Source: Streptomyces tagetis (GTDB lineage Bacteria; Actinomycetota; Actinomycetes; Streptomycetales; Streptomycetaceae). Taken from it: a stretch of DNA of 64,000 nt. Each line of letters starts with the position of its first letter. Positions within the stretch are counted from its first letter, which is position 1. This document shows positions 51,332-59,280 of this stretch, in pieces. The notes under the pieces were generated by a model that saw only the letters and a program-made list of their open reading frames with translations, ran no database searches and was not told where the DNA came from. The DNA is taken from assembly GCF_018069565.1 (NCBI RefSeq), contig NZ_JAGPNL010000001.1, positions 310,001 to 374,000 on the forward strand. The letters are read 5' to 3'. A program made the translations under genes and the position numbers.

Positions 51332-52362
51332 CGGGGCCTCCTGGCGAAACCGGCGACCGCCAGCGCGGCCATCGACACGGCCGCCGCCGCGGCATGACGC
51401 CACATGGCGGGCAGGTCGCGGGTGGTGACCACCGGGTCGGGCGGCAGCCCGTACACCTCCGGTTCGTCCAGCAGCAGGAAGAACGCGCCGTCGCCGCCGA
51501 CGCCGTCCCCCGGGTCCTCCCCGTACAGCCGCGCGTCGGGCACGCCGGCCGCGTGCAGCCGTGCGACACGGGCCGCCGCCCGCTCCCGCAGCTCCTCCAG
51601 CTCGCCGAACTGGATCGAGTCGGTGGGGCACGCCTTCGCGCAGGCCGGTTCCATGCCGACGCCGAGCCGGTCGTAGCAGAGGGTGCACTTCCAGGCGCGT
51701 CCGTCGTCGGGGCGCTGGTCGATGACGCCGTAGGGGCAGGCGGGGACGCAGTAGCCGCAGCCGTTGCAGACGTCCTGCTGGACGACGACCGTGCCGAACT
51801 CCGTGCGGAAGAGCGATCCGGTGGGGCACACGTCCAGGCAGGCGGCGTGGGTGCAGTGCTTGCACACGTCGGAGGACATCAGCCAGCGCAGTTCGGTGCG
51901 CCCGTCGGGGGTGAGGGGGGAGACCTCCCCGGCCGGGGCGCCCGGGGGTGCCGCACCGGGGGCGGGGGTGGTCGCGGAGGCGGGGGAGGCGCCGAGGCCG
52001 CGGGCGGCGGCGAAGACGTCCACGTGCTCGTGGCCGGTGCCGGGTTCCTGGCCGCCGAGCGGTTTGCGCTGCTCGATGAAGGCCACGTGCCGCCAGGTGT
52101 CGGAGCCGAGGCCCTGGGTGTTGTCGTAGGACATGCCGGTGAGTTCGAGGCCGTCCTCCGGGATGGCGTTCCACTCCTTGCACGCCACCTCGCACGCCTT
52201 GCAGCCGATGCAGACGGAGGTATCGGTGAAGAAGCCCATCCGGGGCGGGGGATCGATGTGGCCGGCGGCTCTCGCCACGTCGGGCTGGGGGCCGGAGAAC
52301 AGGTGGGCGCGGATCGCCTCGTCGTCGGCGTCCGCCCGGCGCGCGGTCGTCCCGTCCGTCAT
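51328..52362 (-). CDS. fdhB: Formate dehydrogenase iron-sulphur subunit (FdhB-like)
   Basis: The 344-residue protein has four ferredoxin-like cysteine clusters: CIGCKACEVACKEW near 51, CKHCTHAACLDVCP, CNGCGYCVPACPYGV, and CTLCYDRL with a later CAKACP. One C-terminal hydrophobic helix (AAAVSMAALAVAGF) follows. Such subunits carry electrons between the catalytic molybdenum subunit and NrfD. An Ala/Pro-rich insert sits near residues 120-145. GGAGGAG precedes the ATG. The catalytic FdhA, normally a UGA-containing gene just upstream, is not present here. Confidence 0.88.
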   Translation of the reverse strand: MTDGTTARRADADDEAIRAHLFSGPQPDVARAAGHIDPPPRMGFFTDTSVCIGCKACEVACKEWNAIPEDGLELTGMSYDNTQGLGSDTWRHVAFIEQRKPLGGQEPGTGHEHVDVFAAARGLGASPASATTPAPGAAPPGAPAGEVSPLTPDGRTELRWLMSSDVCKHCTHAACLDVCPTGSLFRTEFGTVVVQQDVCNGCGYCVPACPYGVIDQRPDDGRAWKCTLCYDRLGVGMEPACAKACPTDSIQFGELEELRERAAARVARLHAAGVPDARLYGEDPGDGVGGDGAFFLLLDEPEVYGLPPDPVVTTRDLPAMWRHAAAAAVSMAALAVAGFARRPR

Positions 52363-52537
52363 CTGCGCTCCTCCTCGCTCCCGTCGAGCCTGCCACGGGT
52401 GCCCCGGGCCCGGCCCGCCGAAACAGCGGGCGGGAGGGCCGGTCGGGTGGGAGGGCGCGGTGGGTGCGAGGGCCGACGGGAGGGCCTGACGAGGGCCGGT
52501 GGGGCCGGGAGGGGTCGGAGGGGTCGGTGGGCGGGAC

Positions 52538-52972
52538 TCAGACGGCCTGGAGCAGGCAGCCCAGCGCGAGCAGGGCCAGGACCTTCACGATCTCCAGGCC
52601 GACGTAGTACAGGTGGGCGCGGGACCGGGACTCGGCAGGGTCCTCGCCCGCCAGCACCGCGTCCGAACGGCGGTTGAGCCGGGGCCGTACGAGGCCCAGT
52701 TGCGCGGCGAGGACCACCGCCGCGACGGCGGTGAGCGTGACGACCGCCGCGGAGGGGCCGCCCGTGGCGACCGCGACGACGACACCGACGGCGAGGGCGG
52801 CCTCCGCGAGGTTGAGGGCGCGGAAGACCAGCCGTCCGATGCCGAGCCCGACCGGGATCGTCACGCCCGGGGCGCGGAACTTCAGGGGCGCCTCCAGGAA
52901 GGAGATCGCCAGCACCATGCCCAGCCAGAGGAAGGTGAGGGCGCCTGCCGTGGCCGCCGATGTCGCGTGCAT
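52538..52972 (-). CDS. Small four-helix membrane protein
   Basis: The 144-residue protein has four hydrophobic segments: AATAGALTFLWLGMVLAISF, NLAEAALAVGVVVAVATG, VVTLTAVAAVVLAAQLGLV, and VLALLALGCLLQAV. Short motifs such as FLEAPLKFRAPGV and LYYVGLEIVK recall DUF4149-like copper- or haem-related membrane proteins. The assignment is weak. It sits between the formate dehydrogenase genes and the cupin gene, on the same strand as both. Confidence 0.65.
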   Translation of the reverse strand: MHATSAATAGALTFLWLGMVLAISFLEAPLKFRAPGVTIPVGLGIGRLVFRALNLAEAALAVGVVVAVATGGPSAAVVTLTAVAAVVLAAQLGLVRPRLNRRSDAVLAGEDPAESRSRAHLYYVGLEIVKVLALLALGCLLQAV

Positions 52973-53030
52973 CGCTGGGTCTCGTCTCTCCGTGAGGGTG
53001 GTCGGGATGCCGTGGGGCCGGGGGAGGCGG

Positions 53031-53399
53031 TCAGGCGAGCGGCCAGGACGCGATGTGGGCCGCGAACTCGGGCGGCGAGGCCACCACCATCAGCGAGACC
53101 GGCTCGTCGCCCGGGTTGGTGAGGGCGACCCGCTCCCCGGTGGCGATGTGCGCGGTCGTGCCGGGGGTCAGGGGGTGCTCCTTCCCGCCGTGCCGGAGCA
53201 GGGCGGTGCCGGAGAGCGGGACCAGGACGATCTCCGAGGCCCCGTGGTCGTGCTCGGGCAGGCCGCCGCCGGCCGGGAGTTCGAGGTGGACGACGGCGAC
53301 GCGGTCCGACGTGGTCTCGGCGGTGAGCGGCGTGGCGATGGGACCGGCCGCGAGGGGAGCGCGGTGGCGGGTGGCGGAGGCGGTGTCGGCGATGTGCAT
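53031..53399 (-). CDS. Cupin-domain protein
   Basis: The 122-residue protein has the two cupin motifs: GGGLPEHDHGASEIVLVPLSG (metal-binding His, His, Glu) and a later PGTTAHIATGERVALTNPGDEPVSLMV. A small single-domain cupin of this kind binds a metal and an unknown small ligand. It is transcribed in the same direction as the membrane-protein gene and starts 58 bp before it. A G-rich spacer separates it from the regulator gene. Confidence 0.78.
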   Translation of the reverse strand: MHIADTASATRHRAPLAAGPIATPLTAETTSDRVAVVHLELPAGGGLPEHDHGASEIVLVPLSGTALLRHGGKEHPLTPGTTAHIATGERVALTNPGDEPVSLMVVASPPEFAAHIASWPLA

Positions 53400-53504
53400 G
53401 GCGGATCTCCTCGGGCAGACAAGCGTGGGTGCGGGGTGGGTGGTTGAGGGGGTGGGAGGGTCGATGGAGGGTGAACGGACTTGGCCGGTACGGGAGTCGG
53501 GGGG

Positions 53505-54179
53505 TCAGGACGCTTCGGTGAGGGCCAAGTGGGCCAGGCAGGCGTCCGGTTCGGCGAAGGGCTCCAGGCGGGTGGCGGCCAGCGGGGCGTCCAGCTCGGC
53601 GAGGGCGCCCTGCATCAGCCCCAGGTGCAGCGGGCAGACGATCTCACCGTGCTCCTCGGCGAGTTCGAGGAACGGGCAGTGCCGCAGCCACACCCGGTCC
53701 GGCCGGCCGTCCTCCTCGCCGAGCCGTGGCGCGAAGCCCAGGTCGTCGAGCATGGCCGTCAGCCGCCCGGCCGCCTCACCGGCCGTCGGCGGCCGGGACG
53801 GCGGGAACTGCTCGACCAGGTACCGGCCCCAGTCGCGGCCCGCCTCGACGGCCGCCGCCCCGCCACCGGGACCCTCGGCCGCCAGCCGGCCGAGCAGCAT
53901 CCGCGCCAGCAACTGGTAGCGGCGCGCTCCGCCCCGGTCCATGCCCCGGCGGGCGGCGTAGACGGTGCGCGGGCGGCCGGGGCCCGAGGGACGCTCCGCC
54001 GTCCGCTCGACCCTGCCCTGCGACACCAGCGCGTCGAGGTGGAAGCGCACGGTGTTGGGGTGCACGCCGAGCCGGTCGGCGACCTCGGTCACGCCCAGCG
54101 GGGCGGGGGACCCGCGCAGCGTGTCGAGGACGGCGCGGCGGCGGGGGGAGAGCGGTTCCCGCTCCTCGGTGGGGGACAC
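53505..54179 (-). CDS. SufR-like Fe-S-sensing helix-turn-helix regulator
   Basis: The 224-residue protein has an N-terminal winged helix (APLGVTEVADRLGVHPNTVRFHLDALVSQGRV). Its C-terminal Cys-rich part (LRHCPFLELAEEHGEIVCPLHLGLMQGAL) matches the SufR family, whose cysteines hold an iron-sulphur cluster. I infer that it senses cluster status or oxidants/NO. GTG 54179 lies 5 bp past the ferredoxin stop, so the two are co-transcribed from the promoter region around 54512-54600. Confidence 0.75.
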   Translation of the reverse strand: MSPTEEREPLSPRRRAVLDTLRGSPAPLGVTEVADRLGVHPNTVRFHLDALVSQGRVERTAERPSGPGRPRTVYAARRGMDRGGARRYQLLARMLLGRLAAEGPGGGAAAVEAGRDWGRYLVEQFPPSRPPTAGEAAGRLTAMLDDLGFAPRLGEEDGRPDRVWLRHCPFLELAEEHGEIVCPLHLGLMQGALAELDAPLAATRLEPFAEPDACLAHLALTEAS

Positions 54180-54184
54180 GGCGG

Positions 54185-54511
54185 TCAGCCTTCCTGGGCG
54201 TTCGGCGGCAGTGCGGCGACGAGCGGGTGGTCGTGCTCGATGAGCCCGAGCTTGGCGGCCCCGCCCGGCGAGCCGATGCGGTCGAAGAACTCGGCGTTCG
54301 CCCGCGTGTACTCGGCCCACGGTGACGGTACGTCGTCCTCGTAGAAGATCGCCTCCACGGGGCAGACCGGTTCGCAGGCGCCGCAGTCGACGCACTCGTC
54401 GGGGTGGATGTACAGCGAGCGCCGTCCCTCGTAGATGCAGTCGACCGGGCACTCCTCGACGCACGCCCGGTCCTTCACGTCGACGCACGGCTGGGCGATC
54501 ACATAGGTCAC
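54185..54511 (-). CDS. fdxA: Ferredoxin (7Fe type, FdxA-like)
   Basis: The 108-residue protein starts VTYVIAQPCVDVKDRACVEECPVDCIYEG and continues IHPDECVDCGACEPVCPVEAIFYEDD. These cysteine patterns are those of bacterial 7Fe ferredoxins (one [3Fe-4S] and one [4Fe-4S] cluster). A C-terminal part typical of FdxA (DDVPSPWAEYTRANAEFFDRIG) follows. GTG 54511 follows GAGGAG. It is a soluble electron carrier and is the first gene of the unit that also holds the SufR-like regulator. Confidence 0.92.
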   Translation of the reverse strand: MTYVIAQPCVDVKDRACVEECPVDCIYEGRRSLYIHPDECVDCGACEPVCPVEAIFYEDDVPSPWAEYTRANAEFFDRIGSPGGAAKLGLIEHDHPLVAALPPNAQEG

Positions 54512-54547
54512 GACACGCTCCTCACACCACCAGGAGAGGTTTCTCCA

Positions 54548-54565
54548 AATAGTACCTGTAATAAT
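54548..54565. promoter_or_regulatory. Imperfect AT-rich 18-bp palindrome between divergent fdxA and DUF2249 genes
   Basis: AATAGTAC-CT-GTAATAAT has two half-sites matching at six of eight positions. It is the most AT-rich patch for kilobases and lies between the divergent ferredoxin and DUF2249 genes, 37-54 bp from the ferredoxin start. It is a good candidate operator for the SufR-like or another regulator. No match to a known consensus is claimed. Confidence 0.4.
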
Positions 54566-54600
54566 CGTGGTCCCACTGCGCGGGACGAGAGGAGTACGTC

Positions 54601-55413
54601 GTGACAGCGTCGTCCGAGGTGTACATCGAGGGGACGGCCACCGATCCGGCCGTCGAGGCACGGGCCGCCGTCGAGGAGGCGCACCGGCGGCTGCGCGCCG
54701 GACTGGCCGCGGCGCGCGCCACCGACGCGAGGTCCGGGGGCGAGGGCGCGGCGGCCGGCGACGCCGGGGGCTCGGACACGGCGGCCGGGGGCTTGGACAC
54801 GGCGCCCGGGGGCGCGGACACGGCGGCCGGGGGCTCGGCGCTGGCCGGGTTCTGTGCCGGCGAGCTGCGCCGCCACCTGTCCGCCGTCGACCGGACGCTG
54901 TACGCCGCCGCGTCCGGCGCCGCCGAGACCCGCCTGCTGGTCCGGGCGCTGCGCACGGTGACGGCCGCCCTCGGAGGCCACGTCGACGCGCTGCTCGCCG
55001 CCGACGTCCCGGAGGCGGCGGGCGAGGCGGCCACCGCCGTCGAAGCGGTACTGGAAGCGCGGCTCGCCGCCGAGGAGGAGGCCCTGCTGCCCGCGCTCGC
55101 GGGGCTGCCCGGCGCCGACCTGCCCGCCCTCGTCGCGGACCTGCTCACCCTGGCCGGGGGCGGCCGGCTCGACGACCCGGCCGTCGTCGACGTCCGCGAG
55201 ATCCCGCACGGGCGGCGGCACCCGCGGATCTTCACCCGCTTCGCCCGGCTCGCGCCCGGCGAGGACTTCGTCCTGGTCAACAACCACGACCCCAAGCCGC
55301 TGCGCCGCGAGTTCGAGGCGACCCACCCGGGCGCGCACACCTGGGAGTACGTGGAGTCCGGCCCGGACGTCTGGCGGGTACGCATCGGCAGGCGGACGGC
55401 GCCGGGGGACTGA
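54601..55413 (+). CDS. DUF2249 protein with hemerythrin-like N-terminal domain
   Basis: The 270-residue protein has a helical region (residues about 80-190) with histidines and acidic residues in the style of a hemerythrin-like domain. A C-terminal DUF2249 domain (200-265: VVDVREIPHGRRHPRIFTRF, FVLVNNHDPKPLRREFEATHPG) follows. DUF2249 proteins are commonly linked to nitric-oxide and anaerobic metabolism. Residues 45-78 contain three imperfect repeats around GGLDTAPGGADTAAGG. GTG 54601 is the start. It is divergent from fdxA and shares its control region. Confidence 0.75.
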   Translation: MTASSEVYIEGTATDPAVEARAAVEEAHRRLRAGLAAARATDARSGGEGAAAGDAGGSDTAAGGLDTAPGGADTAAGGSALAGFCAGELRRHLSAVDRTLYAAASGAAETRLLVRALRTVTAALGGHVDALLAADVPEAAGEAATAVEAVLEARLAAEEEALLPALAGLPGADLPALVADLLTLAGGGRLDDPAVVDVREIPHGRRHPRIFTRFARLAPGEDFVLVNNHDPKPLRREFEATHPGAHTWEYVESGPDVWRVRIGRRTAPGD

Positions 55414-55430
55414 CCGGGGCCGCGGGGCCG

Positions 55431-56429
55431 CTACGGGTGCGGGGGCCGCTCCCGGGGGTCTACGGGCTCTCGGGGGTCCGCGGGCTCTCCGGGGTCCGCG
55501 GGCTCTCGGGGGCCTGTGGGCTTCCGGGCGCCTGTGGGCTTCCCAGACCCCGTGGGTTTCCCGGGGTCCGTGGGCTTCCGGGAGCCGTGGGCCGACGCCA
55601 GCGCCGCCAGCGCCTCCGGGGTCCGCGGTGCCGCGTCCGGGTCCGGCAACAGGCCCTGCGCCCGCAGCAGTTCCGCCGCCGCGATCCCCCAGGGCAGCCG
55701 CAGCCCGGCCCGTGCCAGCAGGTCGGCGCGGGCCAGTGTCGGGGCGGACGGGCCGGTGTGCACGCCCTGGGGGGTGAGCAGCGCGGCCTCGTCCGACCAG
55801 CGCAGGGCGAGGTCGACGTCGTGGGTGGCCATCACCACGGTGGTGCCGCCCGCGCGCAGCCGGCCCAGTGTGTCGAGCAGCCGTTCCTGGCCGTCCGGGT
55901 CGAGGCCCGCCGTCGGCTCGTCGAGGATCAGCACCCGGGGCCGCATGGCGACCGCCCCGGCGATCGCGGTCCGCTTGCGCTGACCGTACGACAGCAGGTG
56001 CGTGGGCCGGTCGGCGAGCGCGGTGATGTCCAGCGCGGCGAGGGCCTCGTCGACGCGGGAACGGACCTCCGCGTCCGGCAGGCCGAGGTTGAGCGGTCCG
56101 AACGACACGTCCTGCGCGACGGAGGCGGCGAAGAGCTGGTCGTCCGGGTCCTGCACCACCAGTTGCACGGTGGTCCGCAGCCGGGTCAGCCCCCGGCGGT
56201 CGTACGTCACCGGCTGTCCGCCGACCGTCAACCGCCCGGCGGACGGCCTCAGTCCGCCGCTGAGCAGCCGCATCAGCGTGGTCTTGCCGCTGCCGTTGCG
56301 GCCCAGCAGGGCCAGGGCCCGGCCCTCGCGCACGGTGAAGTCCAGGCCGGTGAGCACGGCCGGGCCCTCCTCGTAGGCGAAGGACGCCCCGCTGAGGGCG
56401 ACCAGTCCGGGTCCCTCGGGAGCGCTCAC
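55431..56429 (-). CDS. cbiO: Cobalt ECF transporter ATPase
   Basis: The 332-residue protein has Walker A GRNGSGKTTLMRLL, a signature LSYGQRKRTAIAGAVAM and Walker B VLILDEPTAGLDPDGQ, as in CbiO/EcfA. It powers cobalt uptake with CbiMNQ. The last 60 residues form a repetitive Lys/Pro/Gly/Asp tail (KPTGPREPADPGEPADP) unlike typical CbiO proteins. It overlaps the CbiQ gene by 4 bp. Confidence 0.92.
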   Translation of the reverse strand: MSAPEGPGLVALSGASFAYEEGPAVLTGLDFTVREGRALALLGRNGSGKTTLMRLLSGGLRPSAGRLTVGGQPVTYDRRGLTRLRTTVQLVVQDPDDQLFAASVAQDVSFGPLNLGLPDAEVRSRVDEALAALDITALADRPTHLLSYGQRKRTAIAGAVAMRPRVLILDEPTAGLDPDGQERLLDTLGRLRAGGTTVVMATHDVDLALRWSDEAALLTPQGVHTGPSAPTLARADLLARAGLRLPWGIAAAELLRAQGLLPDPDAAPRTPEALAALASAHGSRKPTDPGKPTGSGKPTGARKPTGPREPADPGEPADPREPVDPRERPPHP

Positions 56430-57175
56430 GACAGGGGTCCTTCCAGGGTGAGGGCCAGGGCGGTCAGCGCCGCCAGCAGCGCGAGGCTCGCCGCGGTGAA
56501 CGGCACCGAGACCCGGGCCGGCGGCACCAGGACCCGCAGGGTGCCGTCGTAGCCGCGTCCGGCCAGGCCCGTCTGGAGCCGCGCCGCCCGGTCGAAGGCC
56601 CGGACGAAGGCGGTGGCGCCGAGCCCGCCGAGCGAACGCCAGGTCGCCGCCCGGGTGGTGTGGCCGAGCCGCGCCGCCTGCGCCTCGCGCACCCGGCGGA
56701 CCGAGTCCAGCAGCAGGAAGCTCATGCGGTACGTCACCAGCGCGACGTCCACCACCGGCGCGGGCACCCCGGCCCGTACCAGGCGGGGCAGGAGGTCGGA
56801 CATCGGCGTGGTGAACGCGAACAGCAGCACGCCGAGCGAGGCGGCCGAGGTACGCAGCAGCAGCTCACCGGCGCGGACCGGGCCGTCCGGGGCCGCGGCG
56901 AGGAAGCCGTCCGGCCCCCCGACCTGCACCAGCAGCGGCAGGGCGCCGGTCACGCAGAAGCCCAGCGGCACCCGGTAGGCCCGCCACAGCCTGCGGCCCG
57001 GCACCCCGGCCGGTCCGAGCAGCACCGTGAGGGCCGCCGCCAGCACCAGGGCCGCGCCGGGCCAGGGCGGCAGGGAGATGGCGAGCACGGTCAGGCCGAG
57101 CCCCAGTACGGCCTTGTCCAGCGGGTGGCGGCGGCGCCAGCGACTGCCGTGCGCCGCCGCGTCGATGGGCAGCAC
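56426..57175 (-). CDS. cbiQ: Cobalt ECF transporter T component
   Basis: The 249-residue protein begins at GTG 57175. It has about five hydrophobic segments and the ECF T-component pattern, with coupling helices around FVRAFDRAARLQTGLAGRGYDG near the end. It couples ATPase movement to the substrate-binding CbiM. The stop of CbiN lies immediately before its start. Confidence 0.9.
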   Translation of the reverse strand: MLPIDAAAHGSRWRRRHPLDKAVLGLGLTVLAISLPPWPGAALVLAAALTVLLGPAGVPGRRLWRAYRVPLGFCVTGALPLLVQVGGPDGFLAAAPDGPVRAGELLLRTSAASLGVLLFAFTTPMSDLLPRLVRAGVPAPVVDVALVTYRMSFLLLDSVRRVREAQAARLGHTTRAATWRSLGGLGATAFVRAFDRAARLQTGLAGRGYDGTLRVLVPPARVSVPFTAASLALLAALTALALTLEGPLS

Positions 57176-57580
57176 TCAGTCGCCTCCGGGGGCGTCCGGG
57201 CGAGCCGAGCCGGTCGGTGCCGGGCGGGACCCTTCGGCGCCGGACGCCTCCGCCACGGCCGCGGACGCCTCCGCCCCGGCTCGTTCCGCGCCCTGGCGGC
57301 GGCCCTTGCGCAGCCCGAAGTAGTAGGCCAGCACCCCGGCGCCGAGGGCTGCTTGCAGGGCGAAGAGGGCCGACTCGATCTCGCCGGACGGCGGTTCGTA
57401 GAGCGGGGAGAACCAGGGCTCGTAATCCGGCCGGATCTCCGTGATCGCGGTCTCCGCCTCGGCGTCGGCGCCCGCGAACGGCTCCTCCTTGTGGTCGCCG
57501 AGCCCCAGGACCAGCGGCAGCACGGCGAGGGCGGCCACGACGAGCAGCAGCAGGGCGTTGATCTTCGTGTCGCGCTTCAC
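57176..57580 (-). CDS. cbiN: CbiN-like cobalt transport accessory protein (PDGLE type)
   Basis: The 134-residue protein has an N-terminal helix ([20 protein letters not shown]), a short extracytoplasmic segment and a second helix ([22 protein letters not shown]), as in CbiN. The C-terminal 40 residues are Ala/Gly-rich and poorly conserved. GTG 57580 overlaps the CbiM stop. Confidence 0.82.
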   Translation of the reverse strand: MKRDTKINALLLLVVAALAVLPLVLGLGDHKEEPFAGADAEAETAITEIRPDYEPWFSPLYEPPSGEIESALFALQAALGAGVLAYYFGLRKGRRQGAERAGAEASAAVAEASGAEGSRPAPTGSARPDAPGGD

Positions 57581-58269
57581 GGGGCCATCGCCTCCTGCTT
57601 CGTGCCCTTGCTCAACAGGACGCCCAGGCGGGTCAGTTCGCCCCGGCTGGACTTCACCAGCAGCCGCATCACCAGCACGGTGAGGAGGCCCTCGCTCACC
57701 GCGAGCGGGATCTGCGTGACGGCGAAGATGGACCCGAACTTGCCGAGCGCGCCCAGGAAACCGCTGCCCGGGTCGGGGAAGGCCAGCGCGAGCTGCACAC
57801 TGGTGACGCAGTAGGTGGACAGGTCGGCGACGAACGCGGCGAAGAACACGGCGACCATCAGCGGCGCCTGGCCCCGGCGCAGCACCCGGTAGACGCCGTA
57901 CCCGGCCCAGGGGCCGACGATCGCCATCGAGAAGACGTTGGCGCCGAGCGTGGTCAGCCCGCCGTGCGCGAGCAACAGCGCCTGGAAGAGCAGGGTGATG
58001 GTGCCCAGCACCGCCATGATCGGCGGCCGGAACAGGATGGCGCCCAGGCCGGTGCCCGTGGGATGGGAACAACTCCCCGTCACGGACGGCAGCTTCAGCG
58101 CGGACAGGACGAACGTGAAGGCGCCGGAGGCCCCGAGCAGCAGCGTGCTCTCGGGATGCTCCCGGACCTCCCGGGTGAGTGACCGTACTCCGTGGACGAC
58201 GAACGGCGCGGACGCGACACCCCAGGCGATCGCGTGCGCCGGAGGCAGGAAGCCCTCGGCTATGTGCAT
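57577..58269 (-). CDS. cbiM: Cobalt ECF transporter substrate component
   Basis: The 230-residue protein starts [19 protein letters not shown]. The N-terminal Met-His part is the metal-binding site of CbiM, so ATG 58269 must be the true start rather than the upstream ATG at 58344. About seven hydrophobic helices follow, including the segment that begins [13 protein letters not shown]. It binds Co(II) and lies directly downstream of a cobalamin riboswitch. Confidence 0.92.
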   Translation of the reverse strand: MHIAEGFLPPAHAIAWGVASAPFVVHGVRSLTREVREHPESTLLLGASGAFTFVLSALKLPSVTGSCSHPTGTGLGAILFRPPIMAVLGTITLLFQALLLAHGGLTTLGANVFSMAIVGPWAGYGVYRVLRRGQAPLMVAVFFAAFVADLSTYCVTSVQLALAFPDPGSGFLGALGKFGSIFAVTQIPLAVSEGLLTVLVMRLLVKSSRGELTRLGVLLSKGTKQEAMAP

Positions 58270-58309
58270 GACTCGGCGGACCCTCTCCAGCACCTCGTGG
58301 ATGGTTGAC

Positions 58310-58475
58310 GCGCCCTGGCCGGTCTCCTGGCTGACGGGTACCACCGCCCATGCCCCGCCTTCCCGGGTCCGCGAGGACCCAGTGGCTGCCCGTGAGGGCC
58401 GGAGCCGGACTTCCCGATCACAGTGGCGAGGGCCGCACCGGTATCACACCGGATTTCCCGTTCACCAAGGCGTGG
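58310..58475 (-). promoter_or_regulatory. Cobalamin riboswitch controlling cbiMNQO
   Basis: On the minus strand the segment shows a GGTGAACGGGAA start, CCGGTGCGGCCC with GCCACTGTGA, later GCAGCCACTGGG, CGGGAAGGCG and the B12 box AGCCAGGAGACC (58321-58332). The B12 box lies about 50 bases before the cbiM start, so binding of cobalamin should block expression of cobalt import. The limits are approximate. Confidence 0.92.
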
Positions 58476-58477
58476 TG

Positions 58478-58507
58478 ACAGTAGTGCGCCCGGCGGGGTC
58501 GTGACAA
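58478..58507 (-). promoter_or_regulatory. Promoter of the cobalamin-riboswitch transcript
   Basis: On the minus strand TTGTCA (58507-58502) and TACTGT (58483-58478) are separated by 18 bases, close to the housekeeping sigma consensus. Transcription would begin just before the riboswitch. Confidence 0.55.
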
Positions 58508-58611
58508 GAACCTCCCGGGAGCGAAACTCCTGGCAGCGGGCCCGCCCACCGAGCGCGCCGGCCGTGCCCGCCTCCGGCCCCGGTCGCCCGAGGCGGGGTG
58601 TACGGCGGGTG

Positions 58612-59280
58612 TCACTCGCCCCGTTCGCGCTCCGCCCGGCGCTCCAGCACCCCGCGCATCCGCTGGGTCAGCGCGGTCGCGGCGGCGGTGAGGAAGACGA
58701 AGCTGTAGAGGATCTGGACCACGGCCACGGTCCGGGAGGTCTGGCCACTGGGGGCGATGTCGCCGTAGCCGACCGTGGCGAGCGTCACGATGGTGAAGTA
58801 CAGGGCGTCCAGGCGGGTGCGCAGGTCCCCCGCGAACTGTCCGGGCTCCTTGGCGAGGGCGTAGTACGCGGTCGAGAAGACGTGCACAGTGACCAGGATC
58901 AGCAGCGTGATCATCGCGCCGGGCCGGGTGTGCGGGCGGTCGACCAGGACGTTGCGGACCTCCCGCAGCAGCAGCCCGGCCACGACGAACAGCGCCCCCA
59001 TGAACAGCGCCCAGCTCAGCGCCGGGTGCTGCGGCCCGAGCCGGTCGAGCGGGGCGAGGAAGTAGGCCACCACCATGCCCACCCCGGCGGCGGCGCAGAG
59101 CGGCCACGCGAGCGACCCGCGCCAGGCCGGCGTACCGGCGTCCGTACCGCCGTCCCTGCCGCCGTCCCTGCCCCTGTCCCCGCCGCCGTCGCTGCCGCTG
59201 TCCCTGCCGTCGTCGCTGCCGCTGTCCCTGCCGCCGTCCCTGCCGTCGTCCGGCGGGTCGGCCCGGTGGCGGCCCGTCAC
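58612..59280 (-). CDS. Two-TM potassium channel
   Basis: The 222-residue protein has an ion-channel pore with the selectivity filter TVGYGD (in YFTIVTLATVGYGDIAP). Hydrophobic helices lie before and after it, with two further helices nearer the N-terminus. The first 45 residues are an Asp/Gly/Arg/Ser repeat (DGRDSGSDGGGDRGRD), encoded by short tandem repeats. GTG 59280 overlaps the stop of the chloride-channel gene by 4 bp, so the two channels are co-expressed. Confidence 0.87.
   Translation of the reverse strand: MTGRHRADPPDDGRDGGRDSGSDDGRDSGSDGGGDRGRDGGRDGGTDAGTPAWRGSLAWPLCAAAGVGMVVAYFLAPLDRLGPQHPALSWALFMGALFVVAGLLLREVRNVLVDRPHTRPGAMITLLILVTVHVFSTAYYALAKEPGQFAGDLRTRLDALYFTIVTLATVGYGDIAPSGQTSRTVAVVQILYSFVFLTAAATALTQRMRGVLERRAERERGE

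Noticed and set aside
52363..52537. A remnant of fdhA upstream of fdhB
   Set aside because: The segment is G-rich repeat with no molybdopterin-oxidoreductase motif in any frame, so no pseudogene can be claimed.
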